Positions 8,601 to 18,171 of a stretch of DNA of 64,000 bases are shown in pieces (position 1 is the first letter of the stretch; every line of letters begins with the position of its first letter). Source of the DNA: Methylobacterium terrae (GTDB lineage Bacteria; Pseudomonadota; Alphaproteobacteria; Rhizobiales; Beijerinckiaceae); assembly GCF_003173755.1 (NCBI RefSeq), contig NZ_CP029553.1:645001-709000 (forward strand), in the 5' to 3' direction. The notes under the pieces were generated by a model. That model ran no database searches, had not been told where the DNA came from, and worked only from the letters and a program-made list of their open reading frames with translations. The translations under genes were made by a program, and so were the position numbers.

Positions 8601-9881
8601 ATGCAGATTCATCTCGACGCCGTCGGCGGGGTCGCCGGCGACATGTTCGCCGCGGCGCTCCTCGACGCCTTTCCGGAGCACGAGGCGGGCGTGCGCGAGA
8701 GCGTGGCGCGGGCGAGCCGCGGCCGCACCGCCTGCGCGCTCCTCGCCCACGGCGACGGCGTGCTCCAGGGCCGGCGCTTCGCCGTCACCGGCCCCGGGGG
8801 CGAGGCGCCGGAGCGTCGGGCGGACGACCACGCCCACCACCACGATCATCACCATCACCACGGCGACCACGATCACCGCCATCACGGCGGCGATCACGCG
8901 CACCGGCACTGGTCCGGCATCCGCCGCGACCTGGAGGCGAGCGGGCTGTCGCCTCAGGTGCTCGCCCACGCGCTGGCGATCTTCGGGCACCTGGCGGAGG
9001 CCGAGGCGCGGGTGCACGGCATCCCGGTCGAGGAAGTGGCGTTCCACGAGGTCGGGGCCTGGGATTCGATCGCCGACATCGTGGCGGCGGCCCACCTCGC
9101 CGGCGCGATCGGGGCGACCGGCTGGAGCGTCTCGGCCCTGCCGCTCGGCTCAGGGAGAGTGCGGACCCAGCACGGGCCCCTGCCGGTCCCGGCGCCGGCC
9201 ACCGCGCTCCTGCTCGAGGGCTTCCTCACCCTCGACGACGGCGTGCCGGGCGAGCGGGTGACGCCGACGGGAGCGGCGATCCTGCGCCATCTCTGCGGCG
9301 GGCAGCCTCGGAGGAGCGGCCCACGCCGGCTCCTGCGCAGCGGCCTCGGCTTCGGCACCAAGGTGCTGCCGGGCCTGAGCAACGTGCTGCGGGTGCTCGC
9401 CTTCGAGGAGCCCGGCGAGACCGGCTCCCCCGGCCACCGCGAGCTCGGCATCATCGAGTTCGAGGTCGACGACCAGTCGGCCGAGGACCTCGCCACCGGG
9501 CTCGACCGGCTGCGGGCGCATGAAAAAATCTTCGACGTCGTGCAGATGCCGGTCTTCGGCAAGAAGGGCCGGATGATGACCCATGTCCGGGCGCTCGTCC
9601 GGGCCGACGCGATCGAGGAAGCGATCGAGGCCTGCTTTCGCGAGACCACCACGATCGGCTTGCGCCACCACGCCGTCTCGGGCGCGGCGCTCACGCGGCG
9701 GCTCGACACCGTGGAGGTGGCGGGACAGGCGGTCCGGGTGAAGAGCGTGGAGCGGCCGGGCGGCCGCACCGCCAAGGCGGAATCCGACGACGCGCTCAGC
9801 GTCGAGGGCCATGCCGCCCGCCAGAGCTTGCGCCGCGAGGCCGAGTTGCTGGCTCTGTCGCTGCCGGAGGACGAGCGATGA
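8601..9881 (+). CDS. larC: Nickel-pincer cofactor biosynthesis protein LarC
   Basis: LarC uses CTP to insert nickel into the thiolated pyridinium precursor, giving the nickel-pincer nucleotide cofactor of lactate racemase-type enzymes. The 426-residue protein begins with the typical [16 protein letters not shown] and carries a histidine-rich stretch at about residues 77-103 (16 histidines), a likely nickel store. It is a single uninterrupted frame, unlike Lactiplantibacillus larC1/larC2, which needs a frameshift. The start at 8601 has GAAGGA 4 nt upstream. It overlaps larE by 4 bp (ATGA), so translation is coupled. A possible earlier ATG at 8538 lacks conserved sequence. Confidence 0.93.
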   Translation: MQIHLDAVGGVAGDMFAAALLDAFPEHEAGVRESVARASRGRTACALLAHGDGVLQGRRFAVTGPGGEAPERRADDHAHHHDHHHHHGDHDHRHHGGDHAHRHWSGIRRDLEASGLSPQVLAHALAIFGHLAEAEARVHGIPVEEVAFHEVGAWDSIADIVAAAHLAGAIGATGWSVSALPLGSGRVRTQHGPLPVPAPATALLLEGFLTLDDGVPGERVTPTGAAILRHLCGGQPRRSGPRRLLRSGLGFGTKVLPGLSNVLRVLAFEEPGETGSPGHRELGIIEFEVDDQSAEDLATGLDRLRAHEKIFDVVQMPVFGKKGRMMTHVRALVRADAIEEAIEACFRETTTIGLRHHAVSGAALTRRLDTVEVAGQAVRVKSVERPGGRTAKAESDDALSVEGHAARQSLRREAELLALSLPEDER

Positions 9882-10702
9882 GAGCCGCCCTCGAGCAGGC
9901 TCTCGCCGGCCTCGGGCCGATCGCCGTCGCGGTGAGCGGCGGGGTCGACAGCCTGACGCTCGCGACGATCGCGCACCGGGCCGCGTCCGAGCAGCCTCGG
10001 CAAGAACCGCCCCTGATGGTCCACGCCGTCTCCCCGGCCGTGCCGGGCGAGGCGACGGAGCGCGTGCGGGCGGAGGCCGCCCGCGAGGGCTGGCGGCTCC
10101 GGGTGATCGAGGCCGGCGAGTTCGCCGATCCGGCCTATCGCGAGAACCCGGTCAACCGCTGCTTCTTCTGCAAGACCAACCTCTACGGGGCGATCCGGCG
10201 CGTCACCGACCGCCAGATGGTGTCCGGTGCCAACCTCGACGACCTCGGCGAGTACCGCCCCGGCCTCGACGCCGCCCGCGAGCACGGGGTGCGGCATCCC
10301 TTCGTCGAGGCTCAGTTCAGCAAGGCGATGGTGCGGGCGCTCGCCCGCGACCTCGGGCTCGGCGCGGTGGCGGAGCTGCCGGCGGCGCCCTGCCTGTCGA
10401 GCCGGGTCGAGACCGGGATCCGCATCGAGCCCGAGACCCTGGCCTTCATCCACGCCGTCGAGCGGCTGGTCGGGGAGGATCTGGCGGAAACCGGGCCGAA
10501 GCGGGCCGTGCGCTGCCGGGTGCGCGCCGCCGGCATCGTGGTCGAGCTCGATGCCCAGAGCCTCGCCGGCCTGACCGAGCCGGCGAAGATCGATCTCGGC
10601 CGCCGCATCGCCGCCCGCGCCCCTGACCGGCTCGCCGCGGCGCCGGTGTCCTTCGCGCCCTACCGCACCGGCAGCGCGTTCCTGGTGGGAAGCGCCCGAT
10701 GA
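9878..10702 (+). CDS. larE: Sulfur transferase LarE (nickel-pincer cofactor synthesis)
   Basis: LarE adenylates and thiolates the P2CMN precursor made by LarB. The 274-residue protein has the ATP-pyrophosphatase PP-loop SGGVDS at residues 20-25 and a C-terminal-half cysteine, C172, in AAPCLSSR, which aligns with the sacrificial cysteine of known LarE. It also has a CFFC pair (C95, C98). The three cysteines together resemble the [4Fe-4S]-cluster LarE type described for Thermotoga, so sulfur may be delivered through a cluster instead of sacrificing a protein cysteine (inference). It overlaps larC at its start and larB at its end by 4 bp each. Confidence 0.92.
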   Translation: MRAALEQALAGLGPIAVAVSGGVDSLTLATIAHRAASEQPRQEPPLMVHAVSPAVPGEATERVRAEAAREGWRLRVIEAGEFADPAYRENPVNRCFFCKTNLYGAIRRVTDRQMVSGANLDDLGEYRPGLDAAREHGVRHPFVEAQFSKAMVRALARDLGLGAVAELPAAPCLSSRVETGIRIEPETLAFIHAVERLVGEDLAETGPKRAVRCRVRAAGIVVELDAQSLAGLTEPAKIDLGRRIAARAPDRLAAAPVSFAPYRTGSAFLVGSAR

Positions 10703-11376
10703 GCGTCCGGGACGAATTCGCCCTCGACTTCGCCCGCACGGAGCGGATCGGCCTCGAGGAGGCGGTGTTCGCCGCCGGCAAGTCGCCGGCCCAGATCGAC
10801 GCGATCCTGGCCGCCGCCGAGGAGCGCGGCGCCCGCTTCCTCGTCACCCGCCTCGATCCGGACCGTCACGCGGCGCTCACCTATCGCGACCGGCTCGATT
10901 ACTGCCCGGTCTCGCGCACCGCCTTCTTCGGCGAGGCGAGGCGGGTGGAGGGCCCGGCCCGCATCGCCATCGTGGCGGCCGGCACCTCCGACGTGCCGGT
11001 GGCCCGCGAGGCCGAGCGGACGCTCGCCTACCAGGGCCATGCCACGACGCTGATCGCCGATGTCGGCGTCGCCGGCCTGTGGCGGCTGACCCGGCGGATC
11101 GAGGAGATCCGGGCCCATCCGGTCGTCATCTGCGCCGCCGGCATGGATGCGGCGCTGCCGAGCGTGCTCGGCGGCCTCGTCGCCGGGGCGGTAATCGCAG
11201 TGCCGACCTCGGTCGGCTACGGCGTGGCGGAGGGCGGGCGCGCCGCCCTCGACGCGGTGCTGGCGAGCTGCGCCCCCGGCATCGCGGTCGTCAACATCGA
11301 CAACGGCTACGGCGCCGCCTGCGCGGCCCTGCGCCTGCTCCACGCGGCACGCCGCCTGACGGAGGCACCCCGATGA
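10699..11376 (+). CDS. larB: LarB, pyridinium-3,5-biscarboxylic acid mononucleotide synthase
   Basis: LarB carboxylates and hydrolyses nicotinic acid adenine dinucleotide, the first step of nickel-pincer nucleotide synthesis. The 225-residue protein has the PurE-like C-terminal half with AIVAAGTSDVPVAREAE, CAAGMDAALPSVLGGLVAG and VPTSVGYGV, which are strongly conserved in LarB. The start ATG overlaps the larE stop. The operon order is C-E-B, and all three enzymes needed for the cofactor are present, yet no larA racemase lies in the window. The client enzyme must be elsewhere or be an unrecognised LarA-like protein. Confidence 0.93.
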   Translation: MSVRDEFALDFARTERIGLEEAVFAAGKSPAQIDAILAAAEERGARFLVTRLDPDRHAALTYRDRLDYCPVSRTAFFGEARRVEGPARIAIVAAGTSDVPVAREAERTLAYQGHATTLIADVGVAGLWRLTRRIEEIRAHPVVICAAGMDAALPSVLGGLVAGAVIAVPTSVGYGVAEGGRAALDAVLASCAPGIAVVNIDNGYGAACAALRLLHAARRLTEAPR

Positions 11377-11413
11377 CGTTCGCCCCAATGCCCCTCATCC
11401 CCGGAGAAACGCC

Positions 11414-12541
11414 ATGGAACGTCGCAGCTTCCTGCAGGGCGCGGCCCTCGGGGCCGGTCTCGCGGTCTCAGGTCAAGCGGGGGCGGCCGTGAACGCCCCG
11501 CCGCCGCCCAGCTCCGGCCCCTTGCCGAACACCCGCCCGGCCGATCCCGCCGACCTGCCGCTCGTCACCGATCCCGGCGAGCGCCGGGGCGAGATGCTCT
11601 ACCGCCCGTTCGGGCGCACGGGCGAAAAGATCTCGGCGATCGGCATGGGCGGCTTCCACCTCGGCAAGAGCGCGGTGACCGATGCCGAGGCGACGCGGCT
11701 GATCCACGAGGGGATCGATCGCGGCATCACCTTCATGGACAATTGCTGGGACTACAACGAGGGCCGCTCGGAGGAGCGGATGGGCATCGCCCTCGAGCAG
11801 AGCGGGTACCGGGACAAGGTCTTCCTGATGTCCAAGATGGACGGGCGGACCAAAGAGGAAGCCATGAAGCAGATCGACCAGTCGCTGCGCCGCCTGCGCA
11901 CCGACCGGATCGACCTTGTCCAGCACCACGAGATCCTGCGCTACGACGATCCCGACCGGGTCTTCGCCGAGGGAGGCGCCATGGAGGCGTTCCAGGAGGC
12001 GAAGAAGGCCGGCAAGCTGCGCCATATCGGCTTCACCGGCCACAAGGACCCGCGCATCCACCTGCAGATGCTCGAAGTGGCGGCCGAGCGCGGCTTCCAC
12101 TTCGACGCGGTGCAGATGCCGCTCAACGTGATGGACGCGCATTTCCGCAGCTTCGGCCACCTCGTGCTGCCCTACCTCGTCCAGAACGGCATCGCGCCGC
12201 TCGCCATGAAGACCTTCGGCGACGGGGTGATCCTGAAGAGCGACGCACCGATCAAGCCGATCGAGTACCTGCACTTCTCGCTCAACCTGCCGACCGCGGT
12301 GGTCATCACTGGCATCCAGAACCAGCGCGACCTCGACCAGGCCTTCGAGGCGGTGAAGACCTTCGCGCCGATGGACAAGGCGACGGTGGCGGAACTCCTG
12401 AACCGCAGCCGCCCCTACGCGCTGGAGGGCAAGTACGAGCTGTTCAAGACGAGTGCCACCTTCGACGGCACCGCCAAGAACGCCGCCTGGCTCGGCGAGG
12501 ACGTGCCGGGGGTGAAGACGCTGGCGCCCACCATGGAGTGA
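11414..12541 (+). CDS. Tat-exported aldo/keto reductase
   Basis: This 375-residue protein starts with a twin-arginine signal (ERRSFLQGAALGAGLAV) and then has an aldo/keto-reductase TIM barrel: GMGGFHLG, an FMDNCWDYNEGRSEE segment carrying the catalytic Asp-Tyr region, K141 in LMSKMDG, and QHHEI. A folded, cofactor-loaded NADPH enzyme sent out by Tat is plausible. The start at 11414 has GGAG 7 nt upstream. It follows larB by 37 bp on the same strand and may be the last gene of the lar operon. The substrate is unknown, and the link to the nickel-pincer cofactor is only positional. Confidence 0.88.
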   Translation: MERRSFLQGAALGAGLAVSGQAGAAVNAPPPPSSGPLPNTRPADPADLPLVTDPGERRGEMLYRPFGRTGEKISAIGMGGFHLGKSAVTDAEATRLIHEGIDRGITFMDNCWDYNEGRSEERMGIALEQSGYRDKVFLMSKMDGRTKEEAMKQIDQSLRRLRTDRIDLVQHHEILRYDDPDRVFAEGGAMEAFQEAKKAGKLRHIGFTGHKDPRIHLQMLEVAAERGFHFDAVQMPLNVMDAHFRSFGHLVLPYLVQNGIAPLAMKTFGDGVILKSDAPIKPIEYLHFSLNLPTAVVITGIQNQRDLDQAFEAVKTFAPMDKATVAELLNRSRPYALEGKYELFKTSATFDGTAKNAAWLGEDVPGVKTLAPTME

Positions 12542-12620
12542 GGGCGGCGGGCAAGATGACACAACCATGACGGCGGCCGGCGCGTTGACCTTGGTCTTCA
12601 CGCCGGCACGAGGCCGTCCC

Positions 12621-12830
12621 ATGAGCGACACGCCCCTCCCCCATCGCAACCCGTCCGCCGAACTCCACACGATGAACGAGCGGCTGGCGGCCTGGGCCGC
12701 CTGCACCGCCGAGGACAGCCCCACCCTGATCGAGCGCCTCGAGGCGATGGGCTACGCGGTGCGCGGCAAGACCCGCGAGGAGGTCGAGGCGGCGTTGCGC
12801 TGCCCGCCGACGCAAGCGGGGCGGGGCTGA
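12621..12830 (+). CDS. Small hypothetical protein
   Basis: This 69-residue soluble protein (MSDTPLPHRNPSAELHTMNE...) has a helical centre with ERLAAWAACTAEDSP and ERLEAMGYAVRGKTREEV. I do not recognise a family. An alternative ATG at 12567 would add 18 residues with low-complexity character; the 12621 start looks more protein-like, but its ribosome site is weak. It lies between the aldo/keto reductase and the convergent SDR gene, ending 8 bp from it. Confidence 0.55.
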   Translation: MSDTPLPHRNPSAELHTMNERLAAWAACTAEDSPTLIERLEAMGYAVRGKTREEVEAALRCPPTQAGRG

Positions 12831-12838
12831 TCGCCGGA

Positions 12839-13633
12839 TCAGTGCGCGGTGTAGCCGCCGTCGACCGGCAGGGCGACGCCCACGACGAAGCTCGCCGCAT
12901 CGCTGCACAGCCAGAGCACGGCGGCCGCGACCTCCTCCGGCCGGCCGAGCCGGCCGATCGGCTGCTTCCTGAGGATCTCCGCCATCGCCTCGGGCCGCTC
13001 GGCGACCATCCGGGCCACCATCGGCGTGTCGATGGTGCCGGGGCAGACCGCGTTGACGCGGATGCCCCGCGCGGCATTCTCGAGCGCCGCGCTCTGGGTC
13101 ATGCCGATCACGCCGTACTTGGTGGCGTGATAGGCCGCGAGGCCCGGATTGCCGACGAGGCCGCCGATCGACGAGCAGTTGACGATCGCGCCGCGCCCTT
13201 GCGCCTGCATCTGGCGCAGCTCGGCCCGCATGCAGGTCCAGACCCCGCGCAGGTTGATCGCCATCACCCGCTCGTAATCGGCGCTCGGCACGTCGACGAC
13301 GTCGTTCGGCGGGATCTGGATGCCGGCATTGTTGAAGGCCGCGTCCAGCCGCCCGAACGTGTCGACGGTGCGCGCGACCATGGCGGCGACCTCGTCGTCC
13401 CGCCCGACGTCGCAGCGGACCGCGAGGGCCCGGCCGCCGGCGGCGTTGATCCCGGCCTCGGCCGCCCGGGCGGCCTCGAGGTCGAGATCGGCCAGGACCA
13501 CGGCGGCCCCGGCCTCGGCGAAGGCCCGGGCGGCGGCGAGCCCCATGCCCATCGCCGCCCCGGTCACCAGGGCGACCCGGCCCTCGAACGAACCCGTCGC
13601 GCTCATCGTCCGTCCCCGTGTGGTGGTCGTCAT
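12839..13633 (-). CDS. Short-chain dehydrogenase/reductase (SDR)
   Basis: This classical SDR of about 264 residues has a Rossmann TGxxxGxG motif ([13 protein letters not shown]), NNAG, an active-site serine in NCSSIGG, the YxxxK pair (YHATKYG) and the C-terminal PVDGGYTAH. It oxidises or reduces a hydroxyl/carbonyl group with NAD(P)(H). I prefer the ATG at 13631-13633, which overlaps the upstream gene's TGA (ATGA) and has GAGGAA upstream; a later in-frame ATG at 13606 would give 255 residues. It is the last gene of the cupin-CMD-SDR unit that faces the LysR regulator. Confidence 0.88.
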   Translation of the reverse strand: MTTTTRGRTMSATGSFEGRVALVTGAAMGMGLAAARAFAEAGAAVVLADLDLEAARAAEAGINAAGGRALAVRCDVGRDDEVAAMVARTVDTFGRLDAAFNNAGIQIPPNDVVDVPSADYERVMAINLRGVWTCMRAELRQMQAQGRGAIVNCSSIGGLVGNPGLAAYHATKYGVIGMTQSAALENAARGIRVNAVCPGTIDTPMVARMVAERPEAMAEILRKQPIGRLGRPEEVAAAVLWLCSDAASFVVGVALPVDGGYTAH

Positions 13634-14811
13634 TTCGCCCGTTCCTCGGAGTTCCGTGCCTCGAAGACGCTTCGGGCGACCGGCAGGGCCGAGAAGGCGC
13701 TGGGCCAGCCGGCGTAGTAGGCGAGGTGGGCGATGACCTCGCCGGCCTGCTCCTTCGTCAGGCCGGCATCCATCGCCCGGTCGAGGTGGTAGGGCATCTG
13801 GGCGACCTGGGAGTTGGCGACGAGCGCGCTCACCGTCACCAGGCTGCGGTCGCGCGGGGCGAGGCCGGGCCGCAGCCACAGGTCCCGGAACAGGATCTCC
13901 GTCGTGTCCTTGACGAGGTTCGGCGACACCGTCCCGAACTCGGCCTCGACGCGGGCGGCGCGCCGGCTCTCCGCCGCCTGATCCAGGGGCAGCGGCTGCG
14001 CCGGCACGGCCTCGGGCAGCCGGTCGGCGCCGATCCCGCGCTGCGCGAACGCCGCCCGCAGGGCCGGGAGCGCCGCATCGGCGCTGCCCCAGCCGGCGTA
14101 GAAGGCCAGGTGGGTGACGGTCTCGGCGATCTCGCCCGGGGTCACGCCGTTGTCGAGGGCGCGCCCGACATGGAACGGCAGCTCGACCGTCTGGCCGCGG
14201 GCGATGAGCGCCGCGAGGGTGACGAGGCTGCGGTCGCGGGGCGACAGGCCGGGCCGCGTCCACACCTCGCCGAGCAGGGTGCCCTCGGTGTAGCGCGCGA
14301 GGGCCGGGGCGACCGCCTGCGTCGACGGCGCCGCGACCTCCGCCGGTGCGACCGGGGCGGCGTAGTGCGCGTCGTCGACCTTCTCCATCCACGCGACGTT
14401 CCGGCCCTCGACGCTCTCCTGGACGGCGAGATGGCTCATGGCCGTGGTCGCCGTCGCGCCGTGCCAGTGCTTCACGCCCGGCGGCGTCCAGACCACGTCG
14501 CCGGGCTTGATCTCGCGCTTGCGACCGTTCCACTCCTGCACCCAGCCGGTGCCGGAGGTGACGATCAGCACCTGGCCGGCCGGGTGGGTGTGCCAGGCCG
14601 AGCGGGCGCCCGGCGCGAAGGTGACGTGCCCGGCCGAGAGCCGGCTGTCGGGCGAGGCGAATTGTGGATCGACCCGCACGGTGCCGGTGAAGGTGGCCTC
14701 CGGTCCCGCGACCGTCGGGCGCGAGCCGGCGGGAAACACCCGCATGGCCTCGCCCGAAGCCGGCCCGGCGAGGAGGCCGAGGGCGACCAGGGTGGCGCAA
14801 GCGCGGATCAT
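13630..14811 (-). CDS. Exported cupin fused to a double carboxymuconolactone-decarboxylase-like domain
   Basis: This 393-residue protein has an N-terminal signal peptide ([20 protein letters not shown]), a cupin barrel at about 50-150 ([12 protein letters not shown] ... PGVKHWHGA metal motif), and two AhpD/CMD-like repeats (about 185-265 and 300-385) that share [36 protein letters not shown]. The cupin half resembles the separate cupin gene downstream of it in the text but upstream in transcription. Similar fusions are annotated as (R)-mandelonitrile-lyase-like or carboxymuconolactone-decarboxylase proteins; the real substrate is unknown. It overlaps the SDR by 4 bp and follows the small cupin by 11 bp. 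Confidence 0.85.
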   Translation of the reverse strand: MIRACATLVALGLLAGPASGEAMRVFPAGSRPTVAGPEATFTGTVRVDPQFASPDSRLSAGHVTFAPGARSAWHTHPAGQVLIVTSGTGWVQEWNGRKREIKPGDVVWTPPGVKHWHGATATTAMSHLAVQESVEGRNVAWMEKVDDAHYAAPVAPAEVAAPSTQAVAPALARYTEGTLLGEVWTRPGLSPRDRSLVTLAALIARGQTVELPFHVGRALDNGVTPGEIAETVTHLAFYAGWGSADAALPALRAAFAQRGIGADRLPEAVPAQPLPLDQAAESRRAARVEAEFGTVSPNLVKDTTEILFRDLWLRPGLAPRDRSLVTVSALVANSQVAQMPYHLDRAMDAGLTKEQAGEVIAHLAYYAGWPSAFSALPVARSVFEARNSEERAK

Positions 14812-14822
14812 CGTCGGGCTCC

Positions 14823-15224
14823 TCACGGCCGGCTCCGGTACTGCTCGTCCGAGACCTTCCCCATCCAGTCGACGGCGCGGCCGTCCTGCTTCTCCTGGAT
14901 GGCGATGTGGCTCATGGCGGTGGTCGGGCTCGCGCCGTGCCAGTGCGTCTCGCCGGGCGCGAACCAGACCACGTCGCCGGGCCGGATCTCCTCGACCGGA
15001 CCGCCCTCGGCTTGCACGAGGCCGCAGCCGCTCGCGACGATCAGCGTCTGGCCGAGCGGGTGCGTGTGCCAGGCGGTGCGGGCGCCGGGCTCGAAGGTGA
15101 CGAGGGCGCCGCCGGCCCGGGCCGGCTCCGGCGGCCCGAACAGGGGATCGACCCGCACCGCTCCGGTGAACCAGTCCTGCGGGCCGGCGCCGGAGGGTTG
15201 CGTGCCCGCGCGCGTGATCTGCAT
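14823..15224 (-). CDS. Small cupin-domain protein
   Basis: This 133-residue single-domain cupin has the two conserved metal motifs, [15 protein letters not shown] and [10 protein letters not shown], and no signal peptide. It is about half identical by eye to the cupin domain of the next gene (both end with a W-M-x-KV segment), so the two arose by duplication. Members of this group include hydroxynitrile-lyase cupins, but most have no assigned reaction. It is the first gene of the cupin-CMD-SDR operon and is divergent from the LysR gene. Confidence 0.85.
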   Translation of the reverse strand: MQITRAGTQPSGAGPQDWFTGAVRVDPLFGPPEPARAGGALVTFEPGARTAWHTHPLGQTLIVASGCGLVQAEGGPVEEIRPGDVVWFAPGETHWHGASPTTAMSHIAIQEKQDGRAVDWMGKVSDEQYRSRP

Positions 15225-15395
15225 GATGATGTCTCCGCTTCGCCGCGAGGTCGCCGTGCGGGGGCCTGGCGGCGGTCCCCGCGACGGATGAAGGCGTCGG
15301 CCGTCGATCCGGCGGCCGCGTTCCAGCCCCGGATACGGACACTCTCACGGCGTATGGCCGGCCATGAGCTGGCGCCGCCCGAGCCCGACCGACGA

Positions 15396-15431
15396 TCTAC
15401 CGGCTGGGCCGATCCGCGATTAGCCGGTAGA
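15396..15431. promoter_or_regulatory. Perfect inverted repeat, candidate LysR operator
   Basis: TCTACCGGCT (15396-15405) is repeated in inverse orientation as AGCCGGTAGA (15422-15431) with a 16-bp spacer. It lies 31 bp upstream of the LysR start and inside the divergent promoter region, the expected position for autoregulation and control of the cupin operon. Confidence 0.6.
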
Positions 15432-15462
15432 ATCCGCATGCGGTCATAAGCTGGGCTCATGA

Positions 15463-16356
15463 ATGGCGCGGGAGAACCTGAACGACCTCGCCGCCTTCCT
15501 GGCCGTCGCCCGCGCCCGGAGCTTCACCCGGGCCGCCGCGCAGCTCGGCGTGTCGCAATCGGCGCTGAGCCAGGTCGTGCGCGACCTCGAGGCGCGGGTG
15601 GGCCTGCGGCTCCTCACCCGCACCACCCGCAGCGTCGCGCCGACGGAAGCGGGCGAGCGCCTGCTGCAGGAGATCGGCCCGCACCTCGACGGGATCCATG
15701 CCGGCCTCACCGCCCTGACGGCCCTGCGCGAGACGCCCGCCGGCACGGTGCGGATCAACGCCGACGAGCACGCCGTGACCGCGGTCCTGTGGCCGGCCCT
15801 GCGGACCATCCTGCCGGATTACCCGGACATCCGGGTCGAGCTGGTGACCGATTTCGGCATGACCGACATCGTCGCCGCGCGCTTCGACGCCGGCGTGCGC
15901 CTCGGCGAGGTGGTGGCCAAGGACATGGTGGCTGTGCCGATCGGCCCCGACATGCGCATGGCGGCGGTGGCCTCACCGGCCTACTTCGCCCGCCGTCCGC
16001 CACCGCGCACGCCGCAGGACCTGACCGGCCACACCTGCATCAACCTGCGCCTGCCGACCCATGGCGGCCTCTACGCCTGGGAGTTCGAGGAGGCGGGCCG
16101 GGAGATCCGCGTGCGGGTCGAGGGCCAGGTGGTGTTCAACACCGTCAGCATGATCCTGCGCGCGGCCCTCGACGGGTTCGGCATCGCCTACCTGCCGCAG
16201 GACATGGTGCAGGCCCATCTCGACCGGGGCGAGCTGGTCCGGGTGCTGGAGGCCTGGAGCCCGCCCTTTCCCGGCTACCACCTGTACTACCCGAGCCGGC
16301 GCCAGCACGCCCCGGCCTTCGCGGTGCTGGTCGAGGCCCTGCGCTACCGGGGGTGA
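15463..16356 (+). CDS. LysR-family transcriptional regulator
   Basis: This 297-residue LysR protein has an N-terminal winged helix (residues 4-63, NDLAAFLAVARARSFTRAA ... GVSQSALSQVV) and a C-terminal periplasmic-binding-like effector domain of the CrgA/DmlR subgroup (INLRLPTHGGLYAWEF, DGFGIAYLP). An ATG at 15459 lies in another frame; the ATG at 15463 gives the usual MARENLNDL start. It is divergent from the cupin-CMD-SDR operon, which it most likely controls, with a perfect inverted repeat between them. Confidence 0.92.
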   Translation: MARENLNDLAAFLAVARARSFTRAAAQLGVSQSALSQVVRDLEARVGLRLLTRTTRSVAPTEAGERLLQEIGPHLDGIHAGLTALTALRETPAGTVRINADEHAVTAVLWPALRTILPDYPDIRVELVTDFGMTDIVAARFDAGVRLGEVVAKDMVAVPIGPDMRMAAVASPAYFARRPPPRTPQDLTGHTCINLRLPTHGGLYAWEFEEAGREIRVRVEGQVVFNTVSMILRAALDGFGIAYLPQDMVQAHLDRGELVRVLEAWSPPFPGYHLYYPSRRQHAPAFAVLVEALRYRG

Positions 16357-16375
16357 GGCCAGGGACGGGCCGACG

Positions 16376-17794
16376 TCACCCCGCCCGCAACCCCGCCGCG
16401 ATCTCCCGCACCGCGTCCCACGCCATCATCACGTCCGCCCGCGTCGTGGTGGTCTGGCCGACCTGGAAGCGGATGACGAAGCGGCCATCGTGCCGGGTCT
16501 GGGTCAGGTAGGTGCGGCCGTCGTCGTTGATGCGCTCGACGAGGCGGGCGTTGAGCGCGTCGAGGTCGTCGATCCCTGCGGGCGCAAAGCGGAAGCTGAA
16601 CAGGGACAGGATCGGCGCCGAGGTCAGCTCGAAGTCGGGCTCGGCCTCGATGAGCCCGGCGAGCTCCCGCGCCCAGGCGACGTGGTCGCGGATCATGCCC
16701 CGCAGCGCCTCGACGCCGTAGGAGCGGATCACGAACCACAGCTTCAGCGCCCGGAAGCGGCGCCCGAGGGGGATCGACCACTCGTTGTAGTCGACGACGC
16801 CGTCGTGGCCGAGCGTGCGCAGGTAGGAGGGGCGAAGGCCGAGCGTGTCGGTGAGCGCCTTCGGGTCGCGCACGAAATGGGCCGAGCAGTCGAAATGGGT
16901 GAACAGCCACTTGTGCGGGTTGAACACCAGGCTGTCGGCCTGTTCGGCGCCCCGCATCAGGTCGCGGAACTCGGGGCAGATCATCGCGCTGCCGGCCCAG
17001 GCGGCGTCGACGTGGAGGAAGACGTCGTGACGGCGCGCCACCGCGGCGACGGCCTCGATCGGGTCGCAGGCGCCGATCCCGGTGCCGCCGAGGCAGGCGA
17101 CGATCGCGGCAGGCCTCAGCCCCGCCTCGCGGTCGGCCCGGATCGCCGCGTCGAGGGCGCCCGGGTCCATGCCGTGGAGAGGGCCGGCCACGGGGATCCG
17201 CACCAGGTTGGCATCGCCGATGCCGGCGATGCGCACCGCCTTGTCGACCGAGGAATGCACCTGCTCGGAGGCGTAGACCCGTAAAGCAGGCCCGCCGGCG
17301 AGCCCTTTCGCGTTGCCGGTGAAGCCGAGCGCCCGCTCGCGGGCGGTCAGCAGCGCGGCGAGCGTCGCGCCCGAGGCCGAGTCCTGGATCACGCCCGAGA
17401 AGCCGTCGGGCAGGCCGATCATCTGGCGCAGCCAGTCCATCACCCGGGTCTCGAGCTCGGTCGCCGCCGGCGAGGTCTGCCAGAGCATGCACTGGGCGGC
17501 GAGCGCCGCGGTGACGAACTCCGCCACCAGGGAGGGCGGGCTGGCATTGGCCGGGAAGTAGGCGAAGAAGCGCGGGTGCTGCCAGTGGGTCATGCCCGGC
17601 ATCACCACCCGGTCGAGGTCGGCGAAGATGGCCTCCATCGCCTCGCCCGCGGCCGGCGGCTCGGGCGGCAGCTGGCGGAAGATCTCGCCCGGCGCCACCT
17701 GCGCCCGCACCGGCCGCTCGCCGACGCCCGCGAGGTAGTCCACCGACCAGTCGGCGGCCCGGCGCGCCCAGGCCCGAAACGTCTCGTCGTCCAT
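16376..17794 (-). CDS. PLP-dependent amino-acid decarboxylase (aromatic-L-amino-acid decarboxylase family)
   Basis: This 472-residue group-II decarboxylase has the PLP lysine K295 in FNPHKWLF, the PLP-pyridine aspartate in HVDAAWAG (D263), and family blocks HWQHPRFFAYFPANAS and ASEQVHSSVDKA. Members decarboxylate tryptophan, DOPA, tyrosine or related amino acids to amines. I selected the ATG at 17792-17794 because an excellent GGGAGGAG ribosome site lies 5 bp upstream; the longer frame adds only arginine-rich sequence. It converges on the LysR gene with a 19-bp gap and has no partner genes that reveal its substrate. Confidence 0.9.
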   Translation of the reverse strand: MDDETFRAWARRAADWSVDYLAGVGERPVRAQVAPGEIFRQLPPEPPAAGEAMEAIFADLDRVVMPGMTHWQHPRFFAYFPANASPPSLVAEFVTAALAAQCMLWQTSPAATELETRVMDWLRQMIGLPDGFSGVIQDSASGATLAALLTARERALGFTGNAKGLAGGPALRVYASEQVHSSVDKAVRIAGIGDANLVRIPVAGPLHGMDPGALDAAIRADREAGLRPAAIVACLGGTGIGACDPIEAVAAVARRHDVFLHVDAAWAGSAMICPEFRDLMRGAEQADSLVFNPHKWLFTHFDCSAHFVRDPKALTDTLGLRPSYLRTLGHDGVVDYNEWSIPLGRRFRALKLWFVIRSYGVEALRGMIRDHVAWARELAGLIEAEPDFELTSAPILSLFSFRFAPAGIDDLDALNARLVERINDDGRTYLTQTRHDGRFVIRFQVGQTTTTRADVMMAWDAVREIAAGLRAG

Positions 17795-18171
17795 CCGCTC
17801 CTCCCGCCGGCCCGGTCTTCCGGTGCCCGGCCGGCTGTCTAGCAGGTTTCGGCCGGCGCGCCTCCCTGCCCGCCATCCGGCCGGCAATCGAGGCAAGCGG
17901 CAGCGGAGCAGGAAGCGTCGCGCCTGACAGTCAAACTTGCAAACATTCCGGCTTGAGACCGCAGAGGGAACATGGCACGCTCAATCAAGCGATCACCATT
18001 CACGGTTGTTTAACCAATCAAAGATTGCAACCTTGGACGGCTCATCCGCATCGACACAAGGAAAAGGGCAGCACAGCGGCATCCTTGGCCGGTGCAGCGC
18101 ATTGTCCGGATTGGTTTCAATGTTTCTTAAGCGCCGTGTTAGCTCATGAGCGCACCACGACGAGGAGCGCG
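17795..18171. other. Intergenic region, less GC-rich
   Basis: 377 bp separate two divergent genes. About 17930-18130 is clearly less GC-rich and contains a small palindrome (GGTTGTTTAACC near 18003-18014). I see promoters as likely here, but no gene, repeat or RNA that I can name. Confidence 0.4.

Noticed and set aside
8385..9095. N-terminal extension of the aldehyde dehydrogenase frame across larC
   Set aside because: It is antisense to conserved larC sequence and has no similarity to the family N-terminus; the ATG at 8384 gives the normal length.
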